DNA of 64,000 bases, taken from Bugula neritina. Taxonomy: Eukaryota > Bryozoa > Gymnolaemata > Cheilostomatida > Bugulidae. This document shows positions 1 through 14,800 of this stretch, piece by piece. Positions within the stretch are counted from its first letter, which is position 1. The number at the start of each line of letters is the position of its first letter. The notes beneath the pieces were generated by a model that was not told the origin of the DNA, did no database searches, and saw nothing but the letters and a program-made list of their open reading frames with translations. The stretch lies in contig OZ037766.1 in NCBI GenBank assembly GCA_964035545.1, positions 13,319,222-13,383,221 on the forward strand. Reading direction: 5' to 3'. The position numbers were made by a program, and so were the translations under genes.

Positions 1-278
1 GGGAAGACTTCTGTTAAAAATATTGAGAACTGAACTGATTTGATAAACTTTACATATATTAATTGATAACATAACATAAAAATACTTGTCTAAGCTATAA
101 TAAAATATATTTAGGTTTATTCATTTCTTCAAACAGTCAATTACAACTATTTAATATATAAATTATTCATAGAGAAATAAATAAACAATCTAACATCACA
201 TTTTAATACAGAAGGCGTAGGATAACTCCATAATAAGTTGTTAACATTTCTAATCCATGACATATAAGCAACACTTAC

Positions 279-2883
279 CTTTATCCAGGTCCACTTCACA
301 AATGGCAGCATACAATAGACTAGCATTAGCAGATGCATATTCAGCAAATACTAGCAGCAACATAAGGGAGCTTTTCACCACCAGTCGAAACTAAAATCAG
401 ACAACTCCCAAGGATATAAATTAGCCTGCCTGGCTATATGTTGCATTATTTCAAATATTGTAGATAATTTTAGTCTGGGTTTTATGTAATGTATGACACG
501 CAACTACAATATCTCAAAGAGTCAAGGCCAAAGTGGTGTCATAAACCTTTCACATCAAAATGATATACTCCTGTGTGAATCAGTCAAACTTGCTGTGTAC
601 AAATAGTTTAACAGAAACGACTTGCCTGTATGCAGGGATGCAGTGCTAATAGAACTTGAAACCTTAAAATAAACTTAATGATTATGTACCTACTGCATAA
701 AGATGGATATATTTGCCACACTTATCAACTTTTGCTGCAAGTCAACAATCACAAGAGACTCTTATAACTAATCACACTAAAAAGAAATTACACAAGTATG
801 CGTAAAACATAACACAGCCACTACTATAATAAAATCAGAGATAGTTCAGTTCCACAAAGTCTTTTCTCTTACATTTCTTTCTACCTGTACTGCAGTTAAA
901 ATGAAAAAACATACCACAGAGGATGTCCTAAAATACATCCACTTAATTAGACTCAGGTCATTTGTGACAGCTGCCATTCCAAATGGATAAGTTAACACCT
1001 GGCCAAAGGCTAAAAGTACAAAACATCATATAGTACATGCATGAAATACATACACTACATAGACATACAAATAATTTAAGTTGAGAAATGTTTAGAGCAA
1101 TTCATAAAACTCAAAACATAATTTACTAAGTTCAACTAAATGTTGGAAGATCAATCTGAATGCTTAATATTACTTCAAAGGCTAATTAGAAATCAAACTT
1201 TTTGCTAGTTTAAAATACTATCCTGTACACTAGGAACTAACTTATGTTATGAATATACAACCCATAACATTATAATGGGCACAGAAACCTTTTAAAATAG
1301 ATATCTGGTAATGTTGATCTCCTTTCATGGCATCGGATTTAGTCAGCCATCTTAACCCATCAACATCTATAAGCTCTCTGACAAACTCCGCCTCTTCCTG
1401 GTAATAAAAACAATGCCTCATAAGTTTCAAACGTTCTTTGAAATATTTCTTCAGCAAAAATTAGGACTTCAAATTGAAACAAAGCATTACAAAATAAATA
1501 ATTTTATTTTAAAACCATCTATTTTTGTGTTTTAAAACATTACTCAAGTCATTTCATTTGAATATCCAAAAAATTTGATTGCGTGCGCGTGTGTGCGCGA
1601 GTGTGCGCGTGTGTGTGCGTGCGTGCATGATGAGAATACATTACAAAACACAATAAACCACATATCACTATGAAAGACACTACAACCAGGCCATTTAATG
1701 AATAACTTGTTGCCTCACTTGAAACAAATGCTTGAGAGAAAGAGTCATTCTTCTCAGTTCTCGATCTCTAGCCCCTTCCAGAAGTTCTACAATATACAAA
1801 GTAAAAGAGTACTTCACTGCAATATTATGGTACACATTGTACAACAACAAGCCAGGATACAGAAGGTCAGTAGCACTAACCTAGCAGAATACAAGCTTTC
1901 ATAGAGAGACACAGCCTATTGGTCAGATCTGTGAGATTATCTGAGTTGACATAAACGCCATGCTTTGAGGTTCCTTTATGCTTTTGAAGAGTCATAGCAC
2001 AGTCTTGGAGCTGTTAAAAAGAGTTAATTTTTACATAATCTACCTGCTAGCAGGTTTCATTAGTAACAATACTTATAGACATGGCAGGCAACGTCTACGT
2101 TGAACTATTAACATTAGTAATGCCATGTCAACTACAGTTCCATGACCTGCGTGTAATATACGTACAAACCATATCACTTTAAAATAAAGTACTCTTTAAT
2201 AAAGAAAACAGGAATGTATTATTAATAATAAATACTACAAAGTTTTGTAAAAAATAGGCTCTAGCTAACTATCTTTTAACTACATGCTTAGTAGAGAAAA
2301 AGTTTTTAACAATTAATGCTGTACAAAATTTTTTAAAATTGAAAAAGCTGACATCACACTTATAATTTTTTTGTTAAATTTTATGACTTATCCAAGTTAA
2401 CTGAAAGAACTAGTAAAAATTGAAGTATTCATTACCTTTTCAGTAGAGATCCCCATGCACTCCAGCAACTCATCAACTGACTCAAAGCCTTGAAACTCCT
2501 GATCTTGTCTAGAAGTGAAATGAGCTTTTCTTTTTTCACAGATATCAATAAGTTCATTGATGGTGATACAGCCCTTAGTAGCGACTATCGTTTTGCATAC
2601 ATTGATCCATGGCTTGGTACGATGATGAGCTCTAGAGTCTTTCCTGTGTTTAGATCTAGGTAAAGACTGAGACTTACTCTCCTCATCATCAGTAGTTTGA
2701 GAGAGGTCAATACCTTTACAGAGAGACTTCAGACGATCACTGGAATTCCACCGGCTAAGGTCTAATGACTTCTGGCTAAAAGATTCTGTAGATCTGGGCA
2801 AGGATCTGGTTTTGTCAGTCGAGCTTTCATACACTTTCTCTTCGAGAATTGTCTCCCCACCAAGTTCCCATTTTGAACTGGGC
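279..2883 (-). CDS. FHOD: FHOD GBD and FH3 exons
   Basis: Six exons: 2883-2436, 2010-1881, 1435-1262, 970-915, 390-279, each phase-matched, preceded by the large exon at 5927-3044. The 448-nt exon carries Ser/Arg-rich sequence with two SLPRS motifs and then the start of the GTPase-binding fold (VDELLECMGISTEKV). The following exons give LQDCAMTLQKHKG, then ERLKLMRHCFYYQEEAEF, then AVTNDLSLIKWMY, then FRLVVKSSLMLLLVFAEY, each aligning in order with FHOD1 from LEDCALQVS through LLLVFVEYSE. The 56-nt exon at 970-915 is too short for ORF prediction; it was found because the FHOD alignment required a segment between LKGFCAHYNVM and FRLVVK, and its phases fit both sides. The acceptor of 1435 is AAAG, not YAG, but it is the only one that preserves frame and the alignment. 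The donor at 278 leads out of the window. Confidence 0.85.
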
Positions 2884-5800
2884 CTGCCATGATATTTAGT
2901 TTGTATATATTTAAAATAACAGTAATATTGGTAACAATATCAACATTATATCAGAATTTGAAATATAATACTACTCATATACATACTAAGCATGTATCAG
3001 CTACTATATAATGCTTGCATGATTAGTTGGTAATAAGACTTACCTATACATGTGAGGCTTTACGAAAGATGGAATAGAGTTGTCTGAGTCGTAGTTATAG
3101 TCACTTGTCCAACTGTCTGCCATTGAAGACTCATCATCCGAACTTTGAAGAGCAACATAACCGTATTCTGCCTGATTGTCAGTTTCTGGAGGAAATTTCT
3201 CCTTAAATGGAGATATTCTCTTTGATAAGTCGGGAGAAGACTGAGCCATCCGATGCAATGGACTAAGTTTACTTTGTAAACGTAAATTTTTAGTATTCTG
3301 GGAGTCGATGATATTTACTTCTTCAGTGTTAGTATTGGCATCATTATTCTGAATAGATAAACTAACTTTTGGGTCTGTGACCGAGATCTTGGCTGGAATT
3401 CTAGCATCATTTTTCTCGTGTGTCATTTGATGCAATGTAGAACTGGCTTTTTCAACTTCTTTGTTTTTACGACTTTCAACGGGCTTCACCTTAACATCTG
3501 AGTCATTGTTCAGTTCAAACTTCTCTTTTAATTTTTGTTGGGCGGCAGCACGCACTGCTGCCTTCTGCGCTTCTCTTTCTGCATCTCGTTTTCTTCTTTC
3601 TTCTGCAGCTCTTTGTCGCTCCAACTCACGTTTCTTTGCTTTTTCTTCTACTTCCTTCTCCACTGTCTCTAATTTCAACTTCTTTTTTTCTTCTCTTTGC
3701 TGGTCCTTGCTGAAAGTTTCCACTTTGGAATCATCAACTTTTTGAAAATTATGAAAACTTGACTGCACATTTTCAGCAGATGCAACCGATTTCCCTTTAA
3801 ACTTGACTTGATTCACACCAAGTTTCAAAGGCTTCTTCAACTGAACTATGTTTTGTTTCAACAATTTTTGAGCATCTGCTTTGGCTTTCTCCATTATTGC
3901 TTGAACCCGAGATACTTTGGGTTCATTTTCAATTATGGGTTTTTTCTCTACTTTTTTTTCACTGCTGTTTTTAGATGAGCTGGAGGTTTTTCGATCACTC
4001 TTGCTATCAATTATAGCTGCCGCTTCATATGTTTTAACTTGATGCTTATAGACCCAGTTAAGCAAAGGTTTATGATAAATTCTGGTACTCTGTCCTTTCA
4101 ATGTCACAACTTTAGGAAGAGAAACTGATAGGAAATATTCAACTGCCATACCTTTAGGCAATGTCGTTTGTTCTTCTAATATGTCAGCATATTTGATAGC
4201 AAAACGATAGTCTAGCAATGAAGGCAATAGCAGGCTATTGCTTTCTATGCCTGCACCAAACACTTCAACTATATTTACATGTGTGTGATCATATCGGATT
4301 CTTGGCTGCCTTGGTAATTCTGTAGCTCGAGAAAAAACTTTAGGTTTTGAAACTTGATGTAAAGGAGTGTATTCTTCACAGATATCACCTTCTTTCCAGA
4401 GCTCACCACAGTTGAAAACATCTACAGAAAACTTTTGGCAGGTATCATACCTAAGCTTTAATGCTGTAGTCACAGAAGGTGGTGCTGTTACTTTCATATG
4501 CCAATCAATCTTCACTAACTCAACTTTTGCTAGCTCATCAATGCTGGACCATGACAGTAGTTTCTGCTGAACAGCAACTTGTGTTCTGTCTGATTTTTTC
4601 TCTGTAATCGAGACATATCTTTTAACAGCACGCCCAATGCTCCATATCCAAGCATTCCATAGTGGATTATCAAGATCTCGAGGAGCTGAATGATACATTA
4701 CATGACTGGTAGAATCAGAGTTGATATTGCAAATTGAACTACTGTCCAACACTGTTTTAGGTTTATTACTATCAACATCTTGTTGAAAGATTTCTCCAGT
4801 ATCAGCACTAGTGATATTGTTAAGCATTTGGCAGACATTTAAAGGCTCCTGGATGACATTTTCTACAACATCACAATGAAAAGTGTGATCACACCTGCCA
4901 CTTCCATTTGCAACTGCAACCTCACCCTTATCTATCAATTCCTTTTCCTCTGCAATCAAACCCATGCTACCATCTACTAAAGAAGATGCATCACTAAAGA
5001 AAGATTTTAATTGATTGTTGTTTGTGTTAGTCATTGCTTTTTCTCTGCTAGTGTTTAATACTTCCAATATGGAATCATTTTCATTAAGCATGCCTTTTTC
5101 TTCTTTTTCAAATTCTTTAGAAACTACTATGCTATCTGCAATGTCACTTTGCACCGGAGATGTGTTGTCAGCATGATTTGATATGTCTTTAACTGATTCT
5201 ACTACACTTTTTGCTTCCACTTGCATCTTTAATGTAGCATACTGTATTTGAACAGTACTTGGTTTGATCTGAAAGTCATTTTCCAGAAGAATGGTTGCAT
5301 GCGTTTTGTATACACACATGTCTTCTGATCCAGCAGGCATGTTATCCATATCTACTACACCGCATTCCCAAACATCTTCTTGGTGTTCATCTGCCTCTCT
5401 ATACTTATAGTTCACATTGGTCGGTTGAAGTGTGTTGATGTTGTTTGGCTCAAACGGATCAACATCTTCAAAGTTGGTTATTTCATCTTGTTTATCTACG
5501 AAAAACATTTCAGGCGTAGCATAGCCACTGTTGGAAAGGTTTTCAACTGAACTAAAATCTGAAGCTGCTGTTTTCACTGGCATTGTGTCATCAGCGACCT
5601 CATATATTGAGTCATCATCACCTTCCCCGGCAGCATTAATTTGATCAGCAAGAGACTGAATTGACGAATTCAATTTCTCTAGGACATCACAATCTTGAAA
5701 ATCTGTCGGAAATAAAGGTAAACTCTTTGTCATAAACGCATGAGAGTCACTATGTTGGTCTAAGATGGTTGAGCTCTGAGCCAATGTCCGGTTTAATGAT

Positions 5801-8800
5801 ACTTTTTGAAGATTTTTCTCTTCCGACGTGCCACAAGTGTCAAGGTCGAGCATACTGGAAGACTGAGAACACGCTTGCAGAGACTCTGATAACGCTACTT
5901 GGGAATTTGTAGGCATATCTTTTACTTCTACAATTAAAATGACTGCTGTGCCACTTCAAGTCAAGTTAGTATAGTTAATATGCTCCAACATAGTTTTTAG
6001 CAACTTTAAGCTTCAAAATAAAAATATTAATAAAGCATATTTTTTTACAGTTGAAGATGCAATTTCGTGAGTTTTGATTATGAAAAATTAAAATAAGTTA
6101 GTGAACAGCAAAGTCCAGAGAAATTTTCTGAAAAAGTTCTGTTCGTCATTCACAAAGCAAGATTTAGTAAACCGTAATAAAGTAAGAAACATTTTTATAG
6201 TAAAAAATAGAAGCCAACAAAAAGCAAAAACATCACCAATTACTTGAACAACTTGAACAACACAACTGCACATGCTAGCTAAATAATTTATTAACTGTTA
6301 GTAACTACAAACAAAACATTAATAATTTTGAAGCAAAAGTTGTGTTGGCCTAAAGCAAAGCTGCAAAAATGGCAAAAAAACTAAATGTGCAAAAAGGTTC
6401 CAAGTTAGCTACACTATAATAACATTTTACACACCTGCTTCTAGTATACTACAAGAACTAAATTCATATTCATCTTTGACTACAGCAGGAAGAATTTGAT
6501 GTAGATTCTCTGCAATGCTACCATTTTCAGTAGAGAGAGAATGATTAACCTCATTTGTAACATCTACGCCATTGTAATAACATTTGATTCCTAAAAAGAG
6601 CAGTTTGAACTCATTTCACTTCTTAGGAACAATATAGGGCTTCAACAGCCATGCTTCAAGTACAAATAAACAAATTGTTCAACAATGCACAATGTTTTGG
6701 CGGTGTTTAATATAACATACAAGTTTCATACTGATTCATGTCTTTAGGCTTTATTTTCACCAATTTTTCAAAAGAATCCAAACAAAGTTTGCTCATTGTC
6801 ATATTTAGGTGAGTAGACTAGTATGTCAAATAACACTGAAGTTTACATTACTATAGCAGATAAAATTATTTCACTGGTCAACATACAAGGTTTTGTAAAT
6901 AAAAATATCTTATAAATATGTATACTTTAGCTCACTCAAACTATTTATATTAGTTAAGACAGAGACGGCCCTTACCCAACGTGTCACTTTTATTTAGCGG
7001 AGATTTACGAAAGCCCTTGTCTACAGGTTTGGCGATTTCCTTCTTTTTACGTCTACTACTACCACTGCTACTAGAGAGCAATTCCTCCCTCGATCTTTTC
7101 TTTCTCATCCTTTTACCGATAAAAAGAGATGGAAAATTTTTATTCACAGCAGTTTACTATGTCCAATTTGAATTTTTTCACAATTTTCAGGTACTGCTGA
7201 AGGTTGAGAACTGCACCTCTATTAGAAGCAAGTATTTTATATGTTCCAAAAAGTACCAATAACTATAATCTGAAGAAAATACTGAAACAAGTCTAAACAA
7301 ACTAACAAATAACATACATAAAATTCACGCACATTCTGTGACATTTTAACAATATGTTATTTTACAAGAAAATACAACCGTAAAAATATTAAAAATACTA
7401 TATAATATTTAGTAACATCCTATTTTCTATCACATTATCTTTATGCCAGGCTGATTTACAAACATAATTTCTTTATTTATGTCATAAAAATTACATTAAC
7501 AAGAAGTATTCTTTAAAATATTTGTACCTTCGACCAACTTTATTGCTGCCTTCATCTAGAATGCTGTCACTGGAGTCACTCTGATTATCATCACAGAATG
7601 TAGCCGCGTGATCATGCTGCCCGTTGGATCTAGTCACATCTACACCAGAAGATTTATAAATATCGCCTAAATAACACAGAACCACATTTAACCTTGTAGC
7701 TGATCAGATAGTAAGAATAAGCATAAAGTTTCTAAATCAAAAAGATATAATGTCTGTTATATTAACATGATAAAATAAAGTTATTAAACCACTTAGATTA
7801 AATAACATATTTTGATAAATACTCAAGAATACATCAATATCGGATTATGTTTTAAAAAACACATTAAAAATTAAATCCTTAATTAGACAATATTTCTTTC
7901 AAATTTATAAATAGCTGGGAGCTGACATAGTCCATATAAGTCAAAGATCTTTTAAATATTAAAAACTATCAACATTTGTTGATAATGGTATTCTTTTTCA
8001 GACAACCAATTTTTTTCAGTTCAAAAAAAATTAAAGCCATTTATTTCATTTTCACTCAAAGCCGGTGAATCTAGTAATAGGATATATTAGAACTATTGCC
8101 CTGTGTGGCTTATTAGTGTAAAACATCATGTTACCTAGCTCAGGAGTTATCTTTCCTTTGTTGTCTGCATCTCCGGGTATCTTCTCCTGCCATGCTTTAA
8201 CTTTAGCAATGCTTTCCTCAACAACGGGATTACTGGTCAATTCTGCAACCATAGCAAGCTATTACCACATACAAACACAATAGTTTAATATTTTTTTACA
8301 ATTTGCCAGTTTATATCAATATGTGTCGACTGTAAAATAGCAAATAGCTGGTTAGATGTGTTCTAATATAACAATTTCCATTACATAAATTTGTCAGCAC
8401 GTCATTACTATGTCTATATATACAAAATGGTTTAGTAAATAAAAGATTCGGAAAGTATAATGTAGCTCTTAGTTGAGAGATGGAGCATATCGCAGGTTAC
8501 TAATTCACATTTCTAAAGCTATACTGGTTAGGAACTTAGAATGTGTATTCTAAAATATAGAAATCACAACATTCCAAGTAAGTTCAGATGTAATTTATAA
8601 CATTACGTTACTAATGTGAGATAAAGAACAGAATGTATAATTAAATTAATGCTAATTGCGATTTCCTTGAAATCTACTGCCTATGTCAATAAGCAACACC
8701 TTACAGGAAAACAAGATGTCTAAAGTGTAAATGGGCTATATATCTACATATAACATGTAAATGTTATAGATATCAGAGCTCCAACCCATTTATGATCTCA

Positions 8801-11800
8801 TGAGCTATACGAAGATACACAACCTGCAGACAATGTTCTGCAAACAACTAATATTCTACTATTATTACAGCTATGAAACAATACAGTAGTTACTAACTAT
8901 AACAATGGTGTGCTGTAGATAAACACATTATATAGGAACTGCTTTCTACACTAATTAAGCTAAGCAGTCCGTTACAAATACAGTACTGGTTCCATTCAGT
9001 TTGCAGCTCACGGATTGTGCAGCTTTTCTATTAAAAAAAATCCCATTGTGAGAAAACTTGCATTAGAGTATGTCCAAAAACCTAACAAAACTTTTTTAAT
9101 AAAATTCTTTTTACAGTTCATCCTAAAATAAAACTCATTGGTCCACATAAATACAATTAATATAAATTGTAGTCTAAAAATTGAGCTCTGTAACTATGCT
9201 GAGAGTTCTTCAATATAGAGGTTTTGGAAGTCTATTACAAGACGCAATCAAACATAGTTTTCTAAATAGATACATATTAAAATAAAATAATAATAAATTT
9301 AATGACCTAAAATATTAAAGATATTAAAATTAAATCTACAAAGTTTTAAATCTAAATAGACTGATGTATTATATAGAAGAAGCAGAAAGTAAAATCTTTC
9401 TGAGAAAATGGTGAATGTTGGCACCATAGAACGTGAATGAGTCACCAAATCGTGGAAAGCACAGATCAGTTGTCCAAGGTCTGCACTTTCCAATGACGCA
9501 TACGTGTACAGCATAGACACAGCATGAACACAACGTGTACACCTTACACAGCAACACATGTAAACAATATGTACAACTTACACAACAGACTTATTTCAAC
9601 AGAAAGTAAACTATCTGCATAAACTTAGACTCAGACACAACTGTTCTTACTGGCTGTAGATGGATTTTGAATCTCTGAGAGCCGAGAGCTGTCATGACTG
9701 TTACCAACACTATCATCCTGCGGTCTACCTAAACCTGGTGCAGCTGAAGTACTGTGAGCAATGCCTTGGTCAGGCTTGTTTACTTTCCCGTTAGCAGAAA
9801 ACAATCTACAACACCATATTATTTTAGATATAAAGTAATAATATACTATATTAGTGATCAATTTGCAAAATGAAATTGCTAACTTTACATGTTTGAAAAA
9901 CACTTCTTTAGTTCACTAGAACATGTTACATTCACTGGCACATTTAGAGACTGTCCACACAAAAAGCAAACAAATATATTTTTCAGCCCACTTTGTATTC
10001 TAGTAATGATTGTAAATGAAAATTTTATGAGTTTTATCTGAAAGCCAAGTATAAAAAAAAACAATTTCAAACTTGGTAAAAATAAAAAAATTTCGAAAGA
10101 AATAAATTGTATTTAAAATGACTTTAGATTTGAAAACATAATAACTCAAATAATTTCAGATTGAAATTATCTTTGCTGTATATTTGAAACTAATTATGAT
10201 CACAACTTAAAGTTAGCAATTTGACATACTGATTTGAATGAGAGGGGTCTTCTCTGTCAGAGGAAGGAGCTCTGATGGACGTTAACTTTGGTCTATTTGA
10301 TACTTTAACGGGTTCGTCATCTGAGCTAGAATCAGAGAGATTGTAGTACCGTCTTCTTCTTACATGATGTCTTCGAACTTTTTCAGATTTATGTTCTCTT
10401 TCAGATTTTTGTTCCGTTGTCACAGCAGCAGTTCCTTTATAAAAAGACCAGGTAACTAAGTTCCACAAAGACTTGATCATGTTACCTGCTGGTGCTGCGG
10501 CAGCATAAGCCTTTTACGACAAAACGCAGCTCAGCAGCAACTAGCTAGCCAGTGCTGACTTTGTATAGTTATATCTGAGCGTGTCAGTCAGTACTCAGTA
10601 GCATATCAACCTATTATGACTAAGCCTAAATGCATGCACTAATTGATTGTGACTAGTGGCTCATTAAGGACTGAGATTCGGGCTAATTTCAGGCTCTAAT
10701 TGCTCATATGTTGCAGGTATTATTTATTCTGTTCATAGGTTGCATACAAACATGCATGTGCTTACCTTTTAGCTACAGTTTAAGGTAAACACACTACACC
10801 CTAAAGATATGAACAATCAAACCAGTTTGATTTCATTTGTGGGTCAGCATTGAAGTCACCATTCTAACTTTTTACTTATATAGTTTAGACTGGTGAGACA
10901 ATTCCAGGTTTGAATTAAAAATAGAATAAAAAAAAATTGAGCATAAAAGGCGCAAGGTCTTATTATTAGAAATACTCGTACTACATTAAAATAAAAGTAA
11001 TATGTAATAGAATAAAGCTTTATTATATTGTAGCAACTACAGATGTTTTTATAGATATATAAGATATTATTAGTACGATATATATACAGTAATATATTGA
11101 AAACCTGAAGGAAACGAAAGGGAGTTTTTCTCTGCCCCAAATTACAGCAAAACACAATGCTAAACCTGTTATGAAAAATGCCATGATGATTCCAACCTCT
11201 TATTAAGTTAGTGAAGAAAAGGCAGAGAAAATCTATATTAATTAGACAAATAATAATAAAAAGAAGCAATCAGATTACAGGTTATATAGTTGCATTGGCT
11301 CGAAATGTAATGAAAATTATTATAGGCAAGTGTGTAACTTGATTATGGATAATTATGTTGATTCATCAGCCCTAGCATAATATAGTATTTTCAAAACATT
11401 CTGCGTGTAACAACTTACAATTAATCCCCAAATTAATATTGTTATGAATTTTCTTATATACATAATCAAATTATTAGCTACTTTTAGAAGAAAACTGTGT
11501 AACTACCATTACGTTTCTATATCTGAGTTAACATATTTGGCTTAAAATTAACACATTTTTTAAACATGTTTGGCAGAAACTAATAGCACACTCTCGAACA
11601 TATAAATAATGCTTAAACAAAGTCCAAAAGTGTCCAACTATTACTGAATCAATACTAAAAGATATTAAGGATTTCAACATTTTCACATGGAAAAAGAGAA
11701 AACAACTCTTCAACAACGTGCAAATTCTGATCAACCACGGACATCTTTTGATGGCAAGACCACGAACTAAAAGTATTTTAGAGAGCTATAAAATTGTTGC

Positions 11801-14800
11801 TAGTTATTACACTCTAAAACTAAAAGTACTTTTTTAAAAAAAAATGATTATTTTTGTTTAAAAAAAACAATTGTAGACTAAAACAGATAAAAATACCCTA
11901 CAGATAAATTTATGTAAGAGCCACAAGAATTCTACAGCTGCAAACAACTATCTCAACATCAAGTACTGTAAATCAGATGAAAAAAAAACCAATAAATTAG
12001 TTCAAGCTCTGGTCCTTTATAACAAATGATAACAGCTTTTGCTTCAAAACTGCAGTTTATTATTGAGGAAATTTAGTGATTCAAAATAGTTAGATTTTTA
12101 TTTACCTGATTTTCTCTCTGTTTTCTCTCGCAATGCAGAGCGGCGTTGATCCCGAGACAAGTTCACAGAACTAGTATTTTCACCAGTTGAGTCTCCTGCA
12201 GCATGTCTATATCTAGAATAGCTCCGTCGCCTCATGTGTCTTTCATTCTCTTTAAATATATTATGTCAGCATTTCAACCTAACCAGGTATTTAGATAGAA
12301 ACCAAGAGAGTAAGTAATTAAATGCACAAATACATTAAAAATGTACAATTGAATGTTTGCCAAACCTAAACCTATGGGGCGCAGTTTCTCAAATGTCTAA
12401 AGTCGAAGCGTATTATTAGAATCATTACAAATAATATGCTAACCTGTGTCTAAATCCGAATCTACATATGCTTTGATTTTTTCTCTGGTTTGTGATGTAA
12501 TAGGATTTGTTGTAGGAGTTGTGTTCACAATAGCATTAGATGGCCTGTATCTCTCAGGTCTTGACTTAGTAGGGAGTGGAGGCCTATTTTCAACATAATA
12601 TGTGAGCTCTACGCAACTGCCGTATTATCAAAATTATTAGTAAAACTAATACATCAAGTATAAAGGCACATTTCTTGACGATATAATATATTAATGCAAC
12701 TAAACTACTGCAATTAAAGCAAATAAGTTGTTTCTATAAAAATTATCAAACTCATTAAATTTAATTTTTTAAATAATGTTAATCATTAATATTGCAAATA
12801 TTTGAAAATAATATATGGTAAAACAATGTAATTTCAACAACTTCAATTAAGCCCTCCCACCCTTCCCTTTTATTCTTATGTAATGTAAACTAGTTCTGTA
12901 GAGAAAAAAGCATAAAGCTTCCGTTTTAAAATAAAAAAGTCATGCTTATTTGAAGTAAAGATTCTGTTCACTTTGTGCAACCCTGGAGACCCTAAGACCA
13001 ACCTATAATTAACTAAGCTTATAAAGCTTATAAATGAGTCTGCATGCTCCACAGTATCTCTTAACAGTTTTTTATATTTTTATCAAGCAGACAACCGAAT
13101 ACCATTCACAGACTATAAGACTTGGACAACCACAGATGAGCTGCAGCATGCTACACTCACGAGTACATTTCACATGTAAACTCAGAAACACAAATATTAT
13201 TAAGCAGCTGTGGCCCACAAAAATTATAATATTCCATAAATATAACATCTCACTTGCTCCATCTAAAATAGAATTAATAGATCAATGCACTACTTAAAAA
13301 CGAATGCAAATCAAATAAATATAACTCAGCTACTATGAGTTGTTTACAAAATTATTAGACAAGTGTTATCTTAAAGTAAGATAAATACAACATTTATATA
13401 TCTTATATAATATTGCAATATCATAGCATAGTATTATACCATACCGCTAACAAAAGCAACAGAATATCTATGAGAAATAAAGCTGGGGGCCATAAGTTAC
13501 AACTGATAAACTGATGTGAAAAAACATCTCAGTACTATTTTTATCGAAGCATAAAGCAAAACATTTCTCAAGAAATAAGAGTGAGATTGAAAATTAAAGG
13601 CTGCACAATTTTCAAGTCTTAAAGCCTAGAAGTGTGAAGCTTCAGGTACATTACTGGTTAATAAACAGCCAATGACAAATAACCAGTCTATCTGGTATAA
13701 ACCTACATTTTTCTTGTATAGAGAGATTGTACTGCACAAGATACTTACGACTTTGTTGCTGACCTTCGGTCTACTAGTCTGGAGTCGTTGGTGTCAGACT
13801 CTGCTGCCGTATCGATATCACTGTTGAGGCCGCTGCCATTGATACGTCTGCTAAACCTTCAATTGACAGCAGAAAAAAAGTCAACTATGAAATGTTGAAT
13901 ATACTAAAATAAATGCTTTAATAATAACAAAACCAGCAGCTATTTTTAGCCTACATTAAATAAACAACCTGCCTTAAAATATAGAATAATTAATTGTATA
14001 TTAAACTAATTGATTTAAAAGCAAATTTATAGTATTAAAAAACAACATGATGCTTTTCAGTGAGTTTAATTTCTCACATCAAAATGAAAACATAAAACAT
14101 TTTGAAGTTGCATTATGGCATTATGATCTTAACTACTGCAGTGCAAACAACAACCATATCAGTTTTAAAAATCAGTCCATTGAAAATGCACAACTTGAAT
14201 AATAAGCCAAATATTAATTCCTTGCAATACATACACTCACTAAGCAAGGTAAAGCAAAACCAAATAGTCCAGTTACTCAATATCACTAACATTGCCCATG
14301 TTATTACATAAATATAAGATGTATATTCTATTATAAATATTATAAATTATATGCATTAAATTACATGGAGGAGGATTATATAACAAAATATTTGATACAG
14401 AGCATAGGTGAGACTGGGAGTAGACGAAAAGGCTCTATATAGGGGGGAGCAAAAGCTGCTGAATCATAACTCAAGAGAGAAAGAATAAAAAAGAAAATTA
14501 GCTCAAAGGAGAAACAACAATGACAAGCAAAACCTTCTTCTAAAACTCCATGCATTCAACTTTCTGCGTCAACATGCACTGCACATGCACCAACACATAC
14601 AATACTTCGGTGTACAGGCAATGTTGTGAGACTTGCACATGAAGGTGTGTATTTATTGGTGGACATTTAGTTATACCTGCTTAAAGAGTTACTTCTATTA
14701 ATAGGGAATAGCTCTGCTCTACCAGGTACTATCTCTCTGATAGTGATTCGAATATGTGTACTTGTTATCATTGGGAATTGTTTTCTCTCTTTATCATGTG

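Noticed and set aside
3461-3745. 94-codon plus-strand ORF rich in Ser and Phe
   Set aside because: It is the antisense shadow of the Lys/Glu-rich helix in the large FHOD exon.
5916-5918. ATG as the start of a separate 958-residue protein
   Set aside because: A good acceptor lies just upstream, the phase matches the preceding exon, and the ATG is internal to a continuing frame.
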